Assembly: GCF_014863405.1 (NCBI RefSeq)
Contig: NZ_JACZZA010000012.1
Coordinates: 124,001 to 188,000, forward strand
Source: Dyella acidiphila
GTDB taxonomy: Bacteria > Pseudomonadota > Gammaproteobacteria > Xanthomonadales > Rhodanobacteraceae
DNA length: 64,000 bases
Direction of reading: 5' to 3'
Shown: in pieces, positions 24,626 to 33,001 of the stretch
How positions within the stretch are numbered: the first letter of the stretch is position 1
Layout of the letters: every line of letters begins with the position of its first letter
Position numbers and translations under genes: made by a program
The notes under the pieces: generated by a model
Seen by the model: the letters and a program-made list of their open reading frames with translations, nothing else
Database searches by the model: none
What the model was told of the DNA's origin: nothing

Positions 24626-27600
24626 TTAGAAATCGTACTCCGCACTAAGCTGCAGATAACGCGGTACCTGATATGAGGTCGCATTGAGATAGGTCGTATC
24701 GATATACAGCGTCGCGCCCTGGTTGGCGTTCTGGTTCTCGCTCACGCTCAGCGGCGTATGACGATTGAACACATTGAACACCGTCGCACGGAAGGTCAGG
24801 CCTTTCAGCCAGTGCGGGTGATAGGAGCCGTTGAGGTCCAATTGCCACAAGGTTGGCGTAGTCCCGACCGAACCGCGCGCCACGTATTCGCCCACACCGT
24901 TGATATAGCAATACATGTAGGGCGAACCGCCGCTGGAGCCGTAGCCCTCGATCACCTCGTCGATGGGTGCGTCGCCATAGCAGTTCTCCGGACGACCAGT
25001 CTGCACGATAAAGTTCGCGCCCACCTGCCACTGATCGGTGATGCGCCAGGCGCCGTAGGCCTTGATCGTATGGCGGTGATCGTTGGTCTGGTTGCCGTTG
25101 CTGCCGTACATCAGCTCCGGATAGTCGAACAGCTCGGAGGTGCCGGTATCGGCCTGCCCGATATTCGAATCCACCAGGCCTTCGGTATTGCCATAGGAGC
25201 GTGCCAGCGTGTAGCTGAGGTTGAGGTAGAACTTGTTGTTGAAGTTGCGCTCGGCGGTCAGTTCCAGTGCGTAGTAGCCGCGCTTGTAATTGGGCTCGCC
25301 CAGCTGCGAGCCGCTGAGCTGTACCTTGTAAAGCTTGCTCGGGTTGTTCGGATCCAGCGGCAGGTAGAGCGTGGCGCTGTCGCCCGGGTTGGTGATGAAA
25401 CAGCCATTGAGAGTGGAAGCGACAGCGCTGCCGTTGGCCAGCGCGGGCGTCAGCGAGGTGGTGGAGTAGTCGAAGCCGTAGACTGAATTGGCGTAGGCGG
25501 CGATCGGCCGGAAATCGCATTCGTCGTCGATACCGGTAAGCACATGGCGCACGATGCCCTTCACGCCCAGCGTCCAGTCATCCCATTGCTGCTGCGCGCC
25601 CAGGATGAATTCGCGCTGCTTGAACGGCTTCAGGCCCTGGACGGCGTAGGACTGCGGATTGGGCTCCACGCCGCCCTCGGCATTCTCGTAGAACACCGGG
25701 CTGAGCGCGGTCAGTCCGGTGGGTGCGCCGGTTACTGAATTCACGCCGGTATAGCTGAAGTTCTGCACGCTATAGATCGACGCCGCGGCGCCGCGCACGG
25801 CGACGCCGGCATCGATCGGCAGCGAATAGTCGCCTGCGCTGCCGTAGATCTTCAGGCTGGAATCGCCGTGTACATCCCAGGCAAAACCCAGGCGCGGCTG
25901 CAGGTTGTGATCCTGCTTGACGTAGGTCTGGCCTTCGCCGTTGCGATTGTTGAACTGGTCGTTGCGCAAGCCGATGCGGGCCAGGAAGTTGTCGGTAATG
26001 TGCCAGTTATCCTGGATATACGCCGCGCGCTCGGTGGTGCTGACTTTGGCGCCGGTATTGAACACGATCTGCTGCACATAGTTTTCGTCCGGATTGCCGT
26101 TGGAGGTGGACGAATCCGGTTCGTAGACCCATAGCGAACCGCCTTCGTAAGCCTGGCCGTAGTACGAAGTGGTGACATCGCGCGACCAGCCGCCGGTGAT
26201 GTCGTGGTCGCCGATCTTGTATTCCAGGTCGAGGCGGAACGACTTGCGCGAATCGTTGCTGTCCGCGCCGGTAAGAAAGCCGCCGGGCACAAACGAGCAA
26301 TGCGCATACGGCGACAAAGTGCCGGCCAATACCGGATTGCGGTTATCGCTGATCTGCGGGCAGCCGGCAGCCTCGCTGCTGATCAGGTTGTCGTAGGACT
26401 CCACCGTGCCGTCGGCGGCAACCGCGGTCTGGTAGCGCTTGTTCTTGTTCTCGCCGTATTGCGCGGTAAGGGTCAGGTCGTCGGTGATATAGCTGGTGTA
26501 CTTGAGGATATTGGTCTGGCCGCCGGCCTTGGTCTTCACCACGCCCTGGTAGTCGTAGTGATACGGATTGCCGTTGTCGTAGCCGGAATAGGAGACATCG
26601 TCGCTGTAATGGCGGGTGTCGTTGAAGCCGGTGTATTCAAGAATGTTGCTGTCGTTGATATTCCAGTCCAGCTTGACCAGCCAGTAGGGATCTTTTTCGG
26701 TCTGCTGCTGGTAGCCGCCGCCACCGGCCTGGTCGACATAGTTGTAGTAGTCGGAATTGGTCTTGGTCTGGCTGACCAGGGCGAACACGAACAGCTTGTC
26801 CTTGATCAGCGGGCCGCCGATCCAGGCATTCCAGCGCGAGGTGAAATCGATCGGGCTGAACGAGCTGGAGTTGTTGTTGACCGTGCTGGCGTTCTTGTTA
26901 TGCGTGGCGATATAGGAAACATTGCCGTTGTTGAGATACACATTCGGCTCGTCCGCCATCATCGAGGACGGATTCCAGGTAACGTCCACGCCGCCGTGCC
27001 ATTCATTGGTGCCGCGCTTGGTGGTTACCGAGACCACGCCGCCGGTGGCATTGCCGTATTCGGCGCCATAGCCGCCATCCTGCACCGACATCTGGTCGAT
27101 CGCCTCGAACGGTACCTGCGAGAAGCTGAGCGAATCGAACTGATTGGTGACGTTGAAGCCGTTTACGTAATACGCGTTCTCCGCCACCGAGGCGCCGCCG
27201 AACGAAGCGAGATTGCCGAAGGCGGAATCGCCCTTGCTGGCGCCCGGCGTGAGCAGGGCCATCGCGGTGACGTTCTTCGGCACCGGCAGCTCTTTCATCT
27301 GCTCGGCAGTGATCACCGTATTGGTCTGCGGCGAAGAGACGTCGATGGACGGCATCGAATTCGCCGTCACGCTGATCGTGCTGAGGTTCTGCGCATTCGT
27401 CGCTGCCGCGGTGGCCAGGTTGACGTTGGCGCCCTGGCCGGCCACCACCACCACTTCCTGGCTGCTGCTCTTGCCGTTCTCGGCCAGCGTGACCTTGTAG
27501 TCGCCGGGCAGCAGGGCATTGAACTGGTAGCGTCCGTCCTTGCCTACGGTGACGGCGCGCGTGGCGCCATTGCCTTCGTTGGTGGCCGATACTTGCGCCC

Positions 27601-27733
27601 CCGGATCGGCCGTGCCGTAGATCGAGCCCGAGGTGGCCTGGGCCAGCACCGCGCCGCTGCTAACACCTGTCGCCAACGCAACGGCCAGCGCGATTTTCTT
27701 ATAGCGAAGCTTGTTATCAATGTGATGTTGCAT
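24626..27733 (-). CDS. TonB-dependent outer-membrane receptor, Oar-like with carboxypeptidase-type domain
   Basis: A 1035-residue receptor. The signal peptide runs to about residue 32 (AVLAQA). Residues ~35-115 form a carboxypeptidase regulatory-like beta-sandwich (GKDGRYQFNALLPGDYKVTL), then a plug domain (TANSMPSIDVSSPQTNTVIT, VQDGGYGAEYGNATGGVVSV) and a large barrel ending in the aromatic LSAEYDF. The ATG at 27733 is preferred to 27751 because GGGGAGGAG sits just upstream. Oar-like receptors in Xanthomonadales import glycans or peptides using the proton motive force through TonB. The same-strand GH92 gene upstream suggests mannose-rich oligosaccharides, an inference. A long leader with an orphan terminator precedes it. 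Confidence 0.9.
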   Translation of the reverse strand: MQHHIDNKLRYKKIALAVALATGVSSGAVLAQATSGSIYGTADPGAQVSATNEGNGATRAVTVGKDGRYQFNALLPGDYKVTLAENGKSSSQEVVVVAGQGANVNLATAAATNAQNLSTISVTANSMPSIDVSSPQTNTVITAEQMKELPVPKNVTAMALLTPGASKGDSAFGNLASFGGASVAENAYYVNGFNVTNQFDSLSFSQVPFEAIDQMSVQDGGYGAEYGNATGGVVSVTTKRGTNEWHGGVDVTWNPSSMMADEPNVYLNNGNVSYIATHNKNASTVNNNSSSFSPIDFTSRWNAWIGGPLIKDKLFVFALVSQTKTNSDYYNYVDQAGGGGYQQQTEKDPYWLVKLDWNINDSNILEYTGFNDTRHYSDDVSYSGYDNGNPYHYDYQGVVKTKAGGQTNILKYTSYITDDLTLTAQYGENKNKRYQTAVAADGTVESYDNLISSEAAGCPQISDNRNPVLAGTLSPYAHCSFVPGGFLTGADSNDSRKSFRLDLEYKIGDHDITGGWSRDVTTSYYGQAYEGGSLWVYEPDSSTSNGNPDENYVQQIVFNTGAKVSTTERAAYIQDNWHITDNFLARIGLRNDQFNNRNGEGQTYVKQDHNLQPRLGFAWDVHGDSSLKIYGSAGDYSLPIDAGVAVRGAAASIYSVQNFSYTGVNSVTGAPTGLTALSPVFYENAEGGVEPNPQSYAVQGLKPFKQREFILGAQQQWDDWTLGVKGIVRHVLTGIDDECDFRPIAAYANSVYGFDYSTTSLTPALANGSAVASTLNGCFITNPGDSATLYLPLDPNNPSKLYKVQLSGSQLGEPNYKRGYYALELTAERNFNNKFYLNLSYTLARSYGNTEGLVDSNIGQADTGTSELFDYPELMYGSNGNQTNDHRHTIKAYGAWRITDQWQVGANFIVQTGRPENCYGDAPIDEVIEGYGSSGGSPYMYCYINGVGEYVARGSVGTTPTLWQLDLNGSYHPHWLKGLTFRATVFNVFNRHTPLSVSENQNANQGATLYIDTTYLNATSYQVPRYLQLSAEYDF

Positions 27734-27963
27734 GGAACTCCTCCCCAACAATGAGCAGTAGATGACCGCGCCGGATAAAAATCCCGCGTGAGGTCGTTGC
27801 CGAAAAAACGCCCTGCCATGACGACGCTGTGCGCGTCCGCACGAATGTTTTTTTCACATTACTGCGGCATGCGGCGCGTGGCTTTGCAAACGCCATGTTT
27901 GGCCTGCGCTAACAAGTTCTTGGCCCGCTGCGACAAGCCTGTGCAGCGCTGCGGGATGCGCAG

Positions 27964-28007
27964 AAAAAAAGAAGCCCCGACAACCGGGGACTGGTTGCCG
28001 GGGCTTC
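27964..28007 (-). terminator. Strong orphan intrinsic terminator upstream of the TonB receptor
   Basis: GAAGCCCCG (27971-27979) pairs with CGGGGCTTC (27999-28007), and inner CAACC with GGTTG, giving a long GC-rich stem followed on the minus strand by seven T residues (27970-27964). No gene ends just before it: the nearest, GH92, stops ~390 bases away and has its own hairpin. Confidence 0.85.
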
Positions 28008-28338
28008 AAGGACCGTTCCCGTAGAAGAGGGAGTGAGGAATCGGCCCGAGGTGGCGTGCTGGGTTCACGCCATCCGTGCACCGCCCCACAGCGATGCAAG
28101 ACTTAGTGCACGCAGTCTGCTACGAAGTTCGGACGTCCAAATGAAGAAGCTGCGAATTGGCCCGAAATATCAAGCGCGTGACCCTGGGCGGACAACTGAG
28201 CTGGCTGACAGCGTGGTCGCATCACGCTTTCGCTGCCGTCGGAGGCGATATACAGCAGCGCCTTCCTGATACGGGAAGGCGGCAATGATGACTCAGTGGA
28301 TGAGCCCCATCAGGCTGACTGGCGGCTTATATAAGAGG

Positions 28339-28370
28339 GGGCCCGGACGACCGCGAATCGTACCGGGCCC
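28339..28370 (-). terminator. Hairpin after the GH92 gene
   Basis: GGGCCCGG (28339-28346) and CCGGGCCC (28363-28370) pair perfectly; ACGA and TCGT extend the stem inside. It lies 30 bases past the GH92 stop. The bases after it on the minus strand (CCTCTTATAT) are only moderately T-rich, so read-through is possible. Confidence 0.65.
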
Positions 28371-28399
28371 GCCATGTCACACCTGTAGCGACGCGGCGC

Positions 28400-30865
28400 T
28401 TACGCCGCGTCCAAATCGATGACTTCGCCGGATTGCTTGCCGAACGACAGCGGGCGATCCGCCGGCGCTGCGCCGAACTGCATGTTCGGCGTATCGGACA
28501 TATGGAATTCCAGCGTGCCGCCGGCCACCAGGTCGGCATGGCTGATCCAGCTGCGCGTCCACGGCTGGCCGTTCCACGTCACCGATTGGATATACGGGCG
28601 GTCGGCGCCGTTGTTGATGGTGCGGATGGTCAGCTTGCGGCCGCCGGCCAGCTCGATCTCGGCCTTGTCCAGCAGCGGGCTGCCGAACACGTAATGCGTG
28701 CTCACCGGATCGACCGAATACAGGCCCAGCGCGCTCATGATGTACCACGCGCTCATCTGGCCGCAGTCTTCGTTGCCGGCCAGGCCATCCGGCTCCGGCG
28801 GATACATGCTGACCATCAGCGAGCGCACGCGCGACTGCGTCTTGTAGTGCGCGCCGGTATACGCATACAGATAGGCCACGTGATGGCTGGGCTCGTTGCC
28901 GTGCGCATACTGGCCGACCATGCCGGCGATATCCGGCGGTGCATCCGCCGGCAGCTTGGAGCTGATGGTGAACAGCTGGTCTAGCTTGCGCTCGAAGACA
29001 TCCTGGCCGCCGAACAGACTCATATAGGCATACAAGTCGTGCTGGTTGAGGAAGGTAGCCTGCCAGGCATTGGATTCGGTGAAATCGCGCCACTGGCTGG
29101 AGTGGCCCATGCCGCGCGGATCGAACGGCTCCAGCCATTCGCCGTTTTCGCCACGCGGGCGCACGAAGTTCAGCTTGGTATCGAAGACATTGCGGTAATT
29201 GCGCGAACGCTTGCGCAGCTTTGCAGCGAGGTCTTTTTCGCCTGCGGCATCGGCCAGATGTGCCACCGCCCAGTCGTCGTACGCATATTCCAGCGTCTTG
29301 CTGACGGCTTCCCAATCCTTGTCGCTGGGGATGTAGCCGAGCTTGCGGTAATAGGGCAGGCCGCGATAGTCGTCGTCCATCGCGCGCTTGCGATAGATCG
29401 GCCAGGCCTTGTCGTAGTCAATGCCGGTAAAGCCCTTGGCCTGCGCTTCGGCCAGCAACACTACCGAGTGGTAGCCGATCATGCAGCCGGTCTCCACGCC
29501 CTGTAGCGGCCACACGGCTGGACCCTGCGGGCTTTCCTCGGCCATGCGCACCAGGCAGTTGAGCAGATCGGGCACACGATCTGCCTGGTACAGCGTGAGC
29601 AGCGGCGCCTGCGCGCGATAGATATCCCACAGCGAATAGGTGCTGTAGTTGTTCTGGCCCTGCGCCAGCTGATGTACCTGCAGATCCATGCCGCGGTAAC
29701 GACCGTCCACGTCGCTGAACAGCGTGGGCGCGAGCATGGTGTGATACAGCGAACTGTAGAACACGCGCAGGTCGCGCTTGGACGAGGTCTCCACGCGGAT
29801 GCGGCTGAGCTCGCGCTCCCAGGTGTCGGCCGCGGTCTGGCGCAGCTTGTCGAAATCCCAGTCGGGCATTTCCGCATCGAGGTTGCGCAGCGCGCCGTCG
29901 ATATCCACGCCGGAAATGCCGACCTTCACCAGCACCGGCTCGCCCGCCACATCGTCGATATGCAGCGCCGCCTTCAGGTGGGTGCCTTTGACTTCGTTGC
30001 TGCCGTCGGCAGCGGCCACATCTTCCGAATACAGCGTGGCCTGCGAGAACGGTCGCGACACCTTCATCGCGAAATAGATATGCCGGCCATCCGCCCACTG
30101 ATGCACATGGCGGCTGCCGACCAGGGTGTCGTTGCCGACCACGCGCAACTGCGCATCGGTGACCTTGCACGGCACCTTGAAGTCATCGTGGAAGCCATGC
30201 GCCAGATCCACCAGCAGATGGCCATGGCCCTTGCCATGGAAGGTGTAGCGATGCATGCCCGCGCGCAGGGTGGCGGTGAGTTCGGCACGGATATCGTGAT
30301 CGGTAAGATGCACGGTGTAATAGCCGGGCCGCGCATGTTCCGAGCCGCGGTCGAAGCGCGAGCGGTAGCCTTTGCCCGGATGCGCTTTGTTGTGTTCAGT
30401 GAGCTGCGGGCCGGCGCCGGCCGCGCCATCGAACTGCGAGTGGTAGTTCACATCCGGCAGGCCGCGATCACCCGGCTGCAGCAGCACGTCGCCCTGCGCC
30501 GGCATCACCAGCACATCCAGCATATCGGCCGCGCCGGTACCGCTCAGATGGGTATGCGAGAAACCCATGATCGAACCATCGGCCTGGTGATAGCCCGACG
30601 ATGCATCCCAGCCCGCATCGTTGGTGTCCGGACTCAGCTGCACCATGCCGAACGGCATCGATGCGCCCGGATACGTATGTCCATGTCCGCCGGTGCCGAC
30701 GAACACATCCACGTATTGGGAAACCCCGCCGATGTTTGCGGCCGCGTCGGCCAGCGGCTTCTTCGCACCCGGTGCGCCATCGGCCATGCGCGCCAGCGCC
30801 GGCAACGGACTACCCAGTACGGCCACGGCACCAAGGCCTTGCAGAAACCGTCGACGTGACACCAT
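28400..30865 (-). CDS. GH92 family exo-alpha-mannosidase, Tat-exported
   Basis: An 821-residue enzyme with a twin-arginine leader (SRRRFLQGLGAVAVLGSPLP). GH92 signatures are clear: MPFGMVQLSPDT, GFSHTHLSGTGA, GNEPSHHVAYLYAYTG and GLAGNEDCGQMSAWYIMSAL. The family consists of calcium-dependent inverting exo-alpha-mannosidases acting mainly on alpha-1,2 links of high-mannose N-glycans or mannan, here in the periplasm or outside. The TonB receptor gene lies downstream on the same strand; GH125 and GH2 mannosidases 10-14 kb away would complete the breakdown. Tat export is shared with the GH125 enzyme. The upstream region has an AT-rich inverted repeat that may be an operator. Confidence 0.94.
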   Translation of the reverse strand: MVSRRRFLQGLGAVAVLGSPLPALARMADGAPGAKKPLADAAANIGGVSQYVDVFVGTGGHGHTYPGASMPFGMVQLSPDTNDAGWDASSGYHQADGSIMGFSHTHLSGTGAADMLDVLVMPAQGDVLLQPGDRGLPDVNYHSQFDGAAGAGPQLTEHNKAHPGKGYRSRFDRGSEHARPGYYTVHLTDHDIRAELTATLRAGMHRYTFHGKGHGHLLVDLAHGFHDDFKVPCKVTDAQLRVVGNDTLVGSRHVHQWADGRHIYFAMKVSRPFSQATLYSEDVAAADGSNEVKGTHLKAALHIDDVAGEPVLVKVGISGVDIDGALRNLDAEMPDWDFDKLRQTAADTWERELSRIRVETSSKRDLRVFYSSLYHTMLAPTLFSDVDGRYRGMDLQVHQLAQGQNNYSTYSLWDIYRAQAPLLTLYQADRVPDLLNCLVRMAEESPQGPAVWPLQGVETGCMIGYHSVVLLAEAQAKGFTGIDYDKAWPIYRKRAMDDDYRGLPYYRKLGYIPSDKDWEAVSKTLEYAYDDWAVAHLADAAGEKDLAAKLRKRSRNYRNVFDTKLNFVRPRGENGEWLEPFDPRGMGHSSQWRDFTESNAWQATFLNQHDLYAYMSLFGGQDVFERKLDQLFTISSKLPADAPPDIAGMVGQYAHGNEPSHHVAYLYAYTGAHYKTQSRVRSLMVSMYPPEPDGLAGNEDCGQMSAWYIMSALGLYSVDPVSTHYVFGSPLLDKAEIELAGGRKLTIRTINNGADRPYIQSVTWNGQPWTRSWISHADLVAGGTLEFHMSDTPNMQFGAAPADRPLSFGKQSGEVIDLDAA

Positions 30866-31420
30866 GCGCGCTCTCCCAGGAATAAAGGCTGTCGTGAGGT
30901 GAAAGCGTTAGCGAGCAACCTTCGGAAGGCCCCAGGCCATCCCGATCATGTGCGAAACGCGCTCATCTGCCGCGATGCGCGCATCCCTCGATCCGCGCCG
31001 CTTGCCGCGTCGACTGTAAACGAAAAATTTGCCTCGATCCAAATTTTTCTGCGTCATAAGCAACTATTTGATAATACATATTTTTATGGAATTTATGCTG
31101 CGGCGCGCAAAAGGAGGGCGCTAATCTTGCGACGGACTATAAGGCGCGTCCAACGGTGGTGCCGCTCCATAACCGTAACTATGCCGCGACAACCTGACTA
31201 TGTCGCAGGGCTGCATAGATCACTGGTTGCAGGCGACGTGCAGGCCCACCTTGAACTGGAGGGAATTGCACCTGAGCCAATAACCCACGTTTTAAAGAGC
31301 CGCGACTCCCCGATTGACGTCGTACGTGATGCTGCCCAAGCAAGGCACGCCCACTGCGCACGTTGATTAGGTTTACATGAGCGCTGATGAGATGGCGATG
31401 CAAAGTGCGATGGTCGCCCG
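30866..31420. other. Intergenic, AT-rich junction with the accessory patch; no gene supported
   Basis: The stretch 31015-31120 is far more AT-rich than neighbouring genes and holds the inverted repeat at 31022-31049. The plus-strand open frame 30899-31366 has no ribosome site and no domain resemblance, so I do not call it. It separates the GH92 gene from the RHS remnant and may be an insertion boundary. Confidence 0.5.
31022..31049. promoter_or_regulatory. AT-rich inverted repeat upstream of GH92
   Basis: GAAAAATTTG (31022-31031) and CAAATTTTTC (31040-31049) are exact complements with an 8-base spacer, about 160-180 bases upstream of the GH92 start. The size and symmetry fit a dimeric repressor operator. 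Confidence 0.45.
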
Positions 31421-32111
31421 GGCGCCAGAAACTATGACTCCAAGTTGTTCCCCTCTCTCTGGCTTGTCCAATACCAGCGACTTGAACTGTCGGCCTTGAT
31501 CCTACGCCTATGCTGGCGGAAATCCCCTTTCCAACGTTGATTTCCTGGGTCTGTATTGCACCTCGAACGGAAGTACTATTTTCTGTTCTTATCCCGGCGG
31601 TCCTTCGTTCATTGTTCCGACCCCTCCAGGCTTCCAGGATTTTGGAGACGACGACCCGTACTATCACCAATATGATATTCAGCGCTCGATAGGCAATGCT
31701 GATTCGAAGTGCGTCATGCAGGGGTTGATCGACAACCCGGTACCGGATAATCCGAACGGTGGAACGGCGCCTGCAAGCCCTGGCGGCACACCGAATATTG
31801 CGTATATTCCGGTTATCGGTACAGATAACCAGGTAACCTCATTTTTGACTCCAAATCTCAGCGGATCCGGCTGGGTGGCGGTCAATATGACTGGCTACGG
31901 AAGTACGTTCTCACCCGGCTACGTTGCGCGAACGGTCGATGACAATGGAGTGGCGCACACTTACGGCGAGGGTACTTCTCCGGTCCAGTCGAATTTGGGC
32001 ATGGATACGCTGAGTGGCGATCCGTGGGGCGCCGTCAACAATATCGTCAACCAGTATGTCTGGGGCGGGCAGATGGAACGGCTCATTCAAAAATGCAAAT
32101 GCGGGAAATAG
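31421..32111 (+). pseudogene. Frameshifted RHS core end with C-terminal tip (orphan RHS-CT)
   Basis: In one frame 31421-31447 reads GARNYDSKL, like the RHS-core box ARxYDxxLGRF. After a shift the frame open from 31500 begins SYAYAGGNPLSNVDFLGL, the segment that closes the RHS-associated core before the variable tip. It continues for ~204 residues to 32111, ending CKCGK. The tip has conserved-looking blocks (FSPGYVARTVDDNGVAHTYG, WGAVNNIVNQYVWGGQM) and three Cys near its end. It has no ATG at the core boundary; the first is 31716. The rest of the RHS gene is absent. This looks like a displaced RHS tip of the kind left by recombination, silent unless joined to a full RHS gene or started internally at 31716. 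Toxin activity is inferred. Confidence 0.72.
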
Positions 32112-32121
32112 GCCATCTTGT

Positions 32122-32508
32122 ATGTTTCGTAGCGCCGCGGAAGTAATTGGCTGCCTGGTTGCACCGATACCCATCGTTGGTGTCGTGGTAGTCGAGTCGA
32201 TTTTGCACACTTACTTTGATCTGGTTGTCGTGCTGCTGTTTTCGCTGATTGCTTACTTTTCCGCACTCGCATTCACGATGGTGCTGGGGTATCCGCTTTA
32301 TCGGTTGTTGTCGCGGCTACGGGCATTTTCCTGGTGGACAAGTATTTTGTCGGGATTTGTCATTGGAGTCGTTGCGTCATTTTCGGTTACTCACAATGGG
32401 ATCACCCCCACTACGGGGGTGATCGTAAACTGGCTGGCCGCGGCGGCTTCCGGCTTGCTGTTTTGGGTGGTTCAACGGATGAAATGGCGCAAACGAATTG
32501 CGCGCTGA
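32122..32508 (+). CDS. Small integral membrane protein, candidate immunity protein for the RHS tip
   Basis: A 128-residue protein with about four hydrophobic helices (around AAEVIGCLVAPIPIVGVVVV, VVVLLFSLIAYFSALAFTMV, ILSGFVIGVVASF and VNWLAAAASGLLFWVV) and a basic C-terminus RMKWRKRIAR. The ATG at 32122 lies 10 bases after the stop of the RHS tip; the longer frame from 32014 overlaps the tip and is not membrane-like. Genes directly after RHS C-terminal tips usually encode the matching immunity protein, and a membrane protein would suit a membrane-active or periplasmic toxin. I recognise no family. Its coding sequence contains a perfect 10-base stem at 32400-32424. Confidence 0.6.
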   Translation: MFRSAAEVIGCLVAPIPIVGVVVVESILHTYFDLVVVLLFSLIAYFSALAFTMVLGYPLYRLLSRLRAFSWWTSILSGFVIGVVASFSVTHNGITPTTGVIVNWLAAAASGLLFWVVQRMKWRKRIAR

Positions 32509-32523
32509 CTAAAGGGTCTGGCT

Positions 32524-32895
32524 ATGCCTCACATCATTCGCTGTGCTATCGCTCTGAGTTTTTTTGCCGTGGCCTATGGTGGGGCACAAGCAGCTGACAA
32601 CTCACCGTCCCCGTTGAAGTGCGATATAGGGCCGGTAGCGAAGACGTTCGGAAGTACCCATTGGCGGCTCTACAGTTGTTCGGATGGTGGGTCCCTGGTC
32701 GTGGTGCCTGCTGCCGACAACCCGGCGGCTCCGTTCTATTTCATGTTCCAGGCTACGCCAAAGGGCCATCATCTTATCGGTGAGGGGACTGGTGACAAAG
32801 CTGCAAGTGACAAAGCGTATGAGGAACTCCGGCAGTTATCGGAGCAGGAAATAGCTGCACTCATTGGCCAAACAAAACGCGCAAGTAAAACTTAA
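32524..32895 (+). CDS. Small secreted protein of unknown function
   Basis: A 123-residue protein with a signal peptide (MPHIIRCAIALSFFAVAYGG, cleavage near AQA-AD). The mature part has two Cys (in LKCDIGPV and LYSCSDGG) that may form a disulfide, and a helical, charged C-terminus. It begins 15 bases after the membrane-protein gene, so the RHS tip, membrane protein and this protein form one short cluster. It could be a second immunity factor or an unrelated passenger. I do not recognise the family. Confidence 0.65.
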   Translation: MPHIIRCAIALSFFAVAYGGAQAADNSPSPLKCDIGPVAKTFGSTHWRLYSCSDGGSLVVVPAADNPAAPFYFMFQATPKGHHLIGEGTGDKAASDKAYEELRQLSEQEIAALIGQTKRASKT

Positions 32896-33001
32896 TCGCA
32901 GGCTTAAAAAATTTCCCGATGAAAAGTGTGATTGGCTCGGGAATTAAGATATCGACTAGGCTCGTAATGAGGTCGAGTCAAAGGTTTCGGAGCTGCCGGC
33001 G

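Larger units (their letters stand above)
27734..28399. other. Long leader region between GH92 and the TonB receptor; no convincing gene
   Basis: These 666 bases contain two minus-strand terminator-like hairpins (28339-28370 and 27964-28007) with about 330 bases between them and another ~230 bases before the receptor start. A minus-strand frame at 28103-28285 (60 codons) shows no ribosome site and no family resemblance. The interval is either a small-RNA gene or the regulated leader of the receptor mRNA. An AT-rich TTATATAA at 28327-28334 could be part of a promoter. Confidence 0.5.

Noticed and set aside
28103-28285. A 60-codon minus-strand frame in the TonB receptor leader
   Set aside because: No ribosome site and no recognisable sequence; it was kept only as part of the possible small-RNA interval.
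30899-31366. A 155-codon plus-strand frame between GH92 and the RHS remnant
   Set aside because: No ribosome site, no hydrophobic core pattern and no family resemblance; it crosses the AT-rich inverted repeat.
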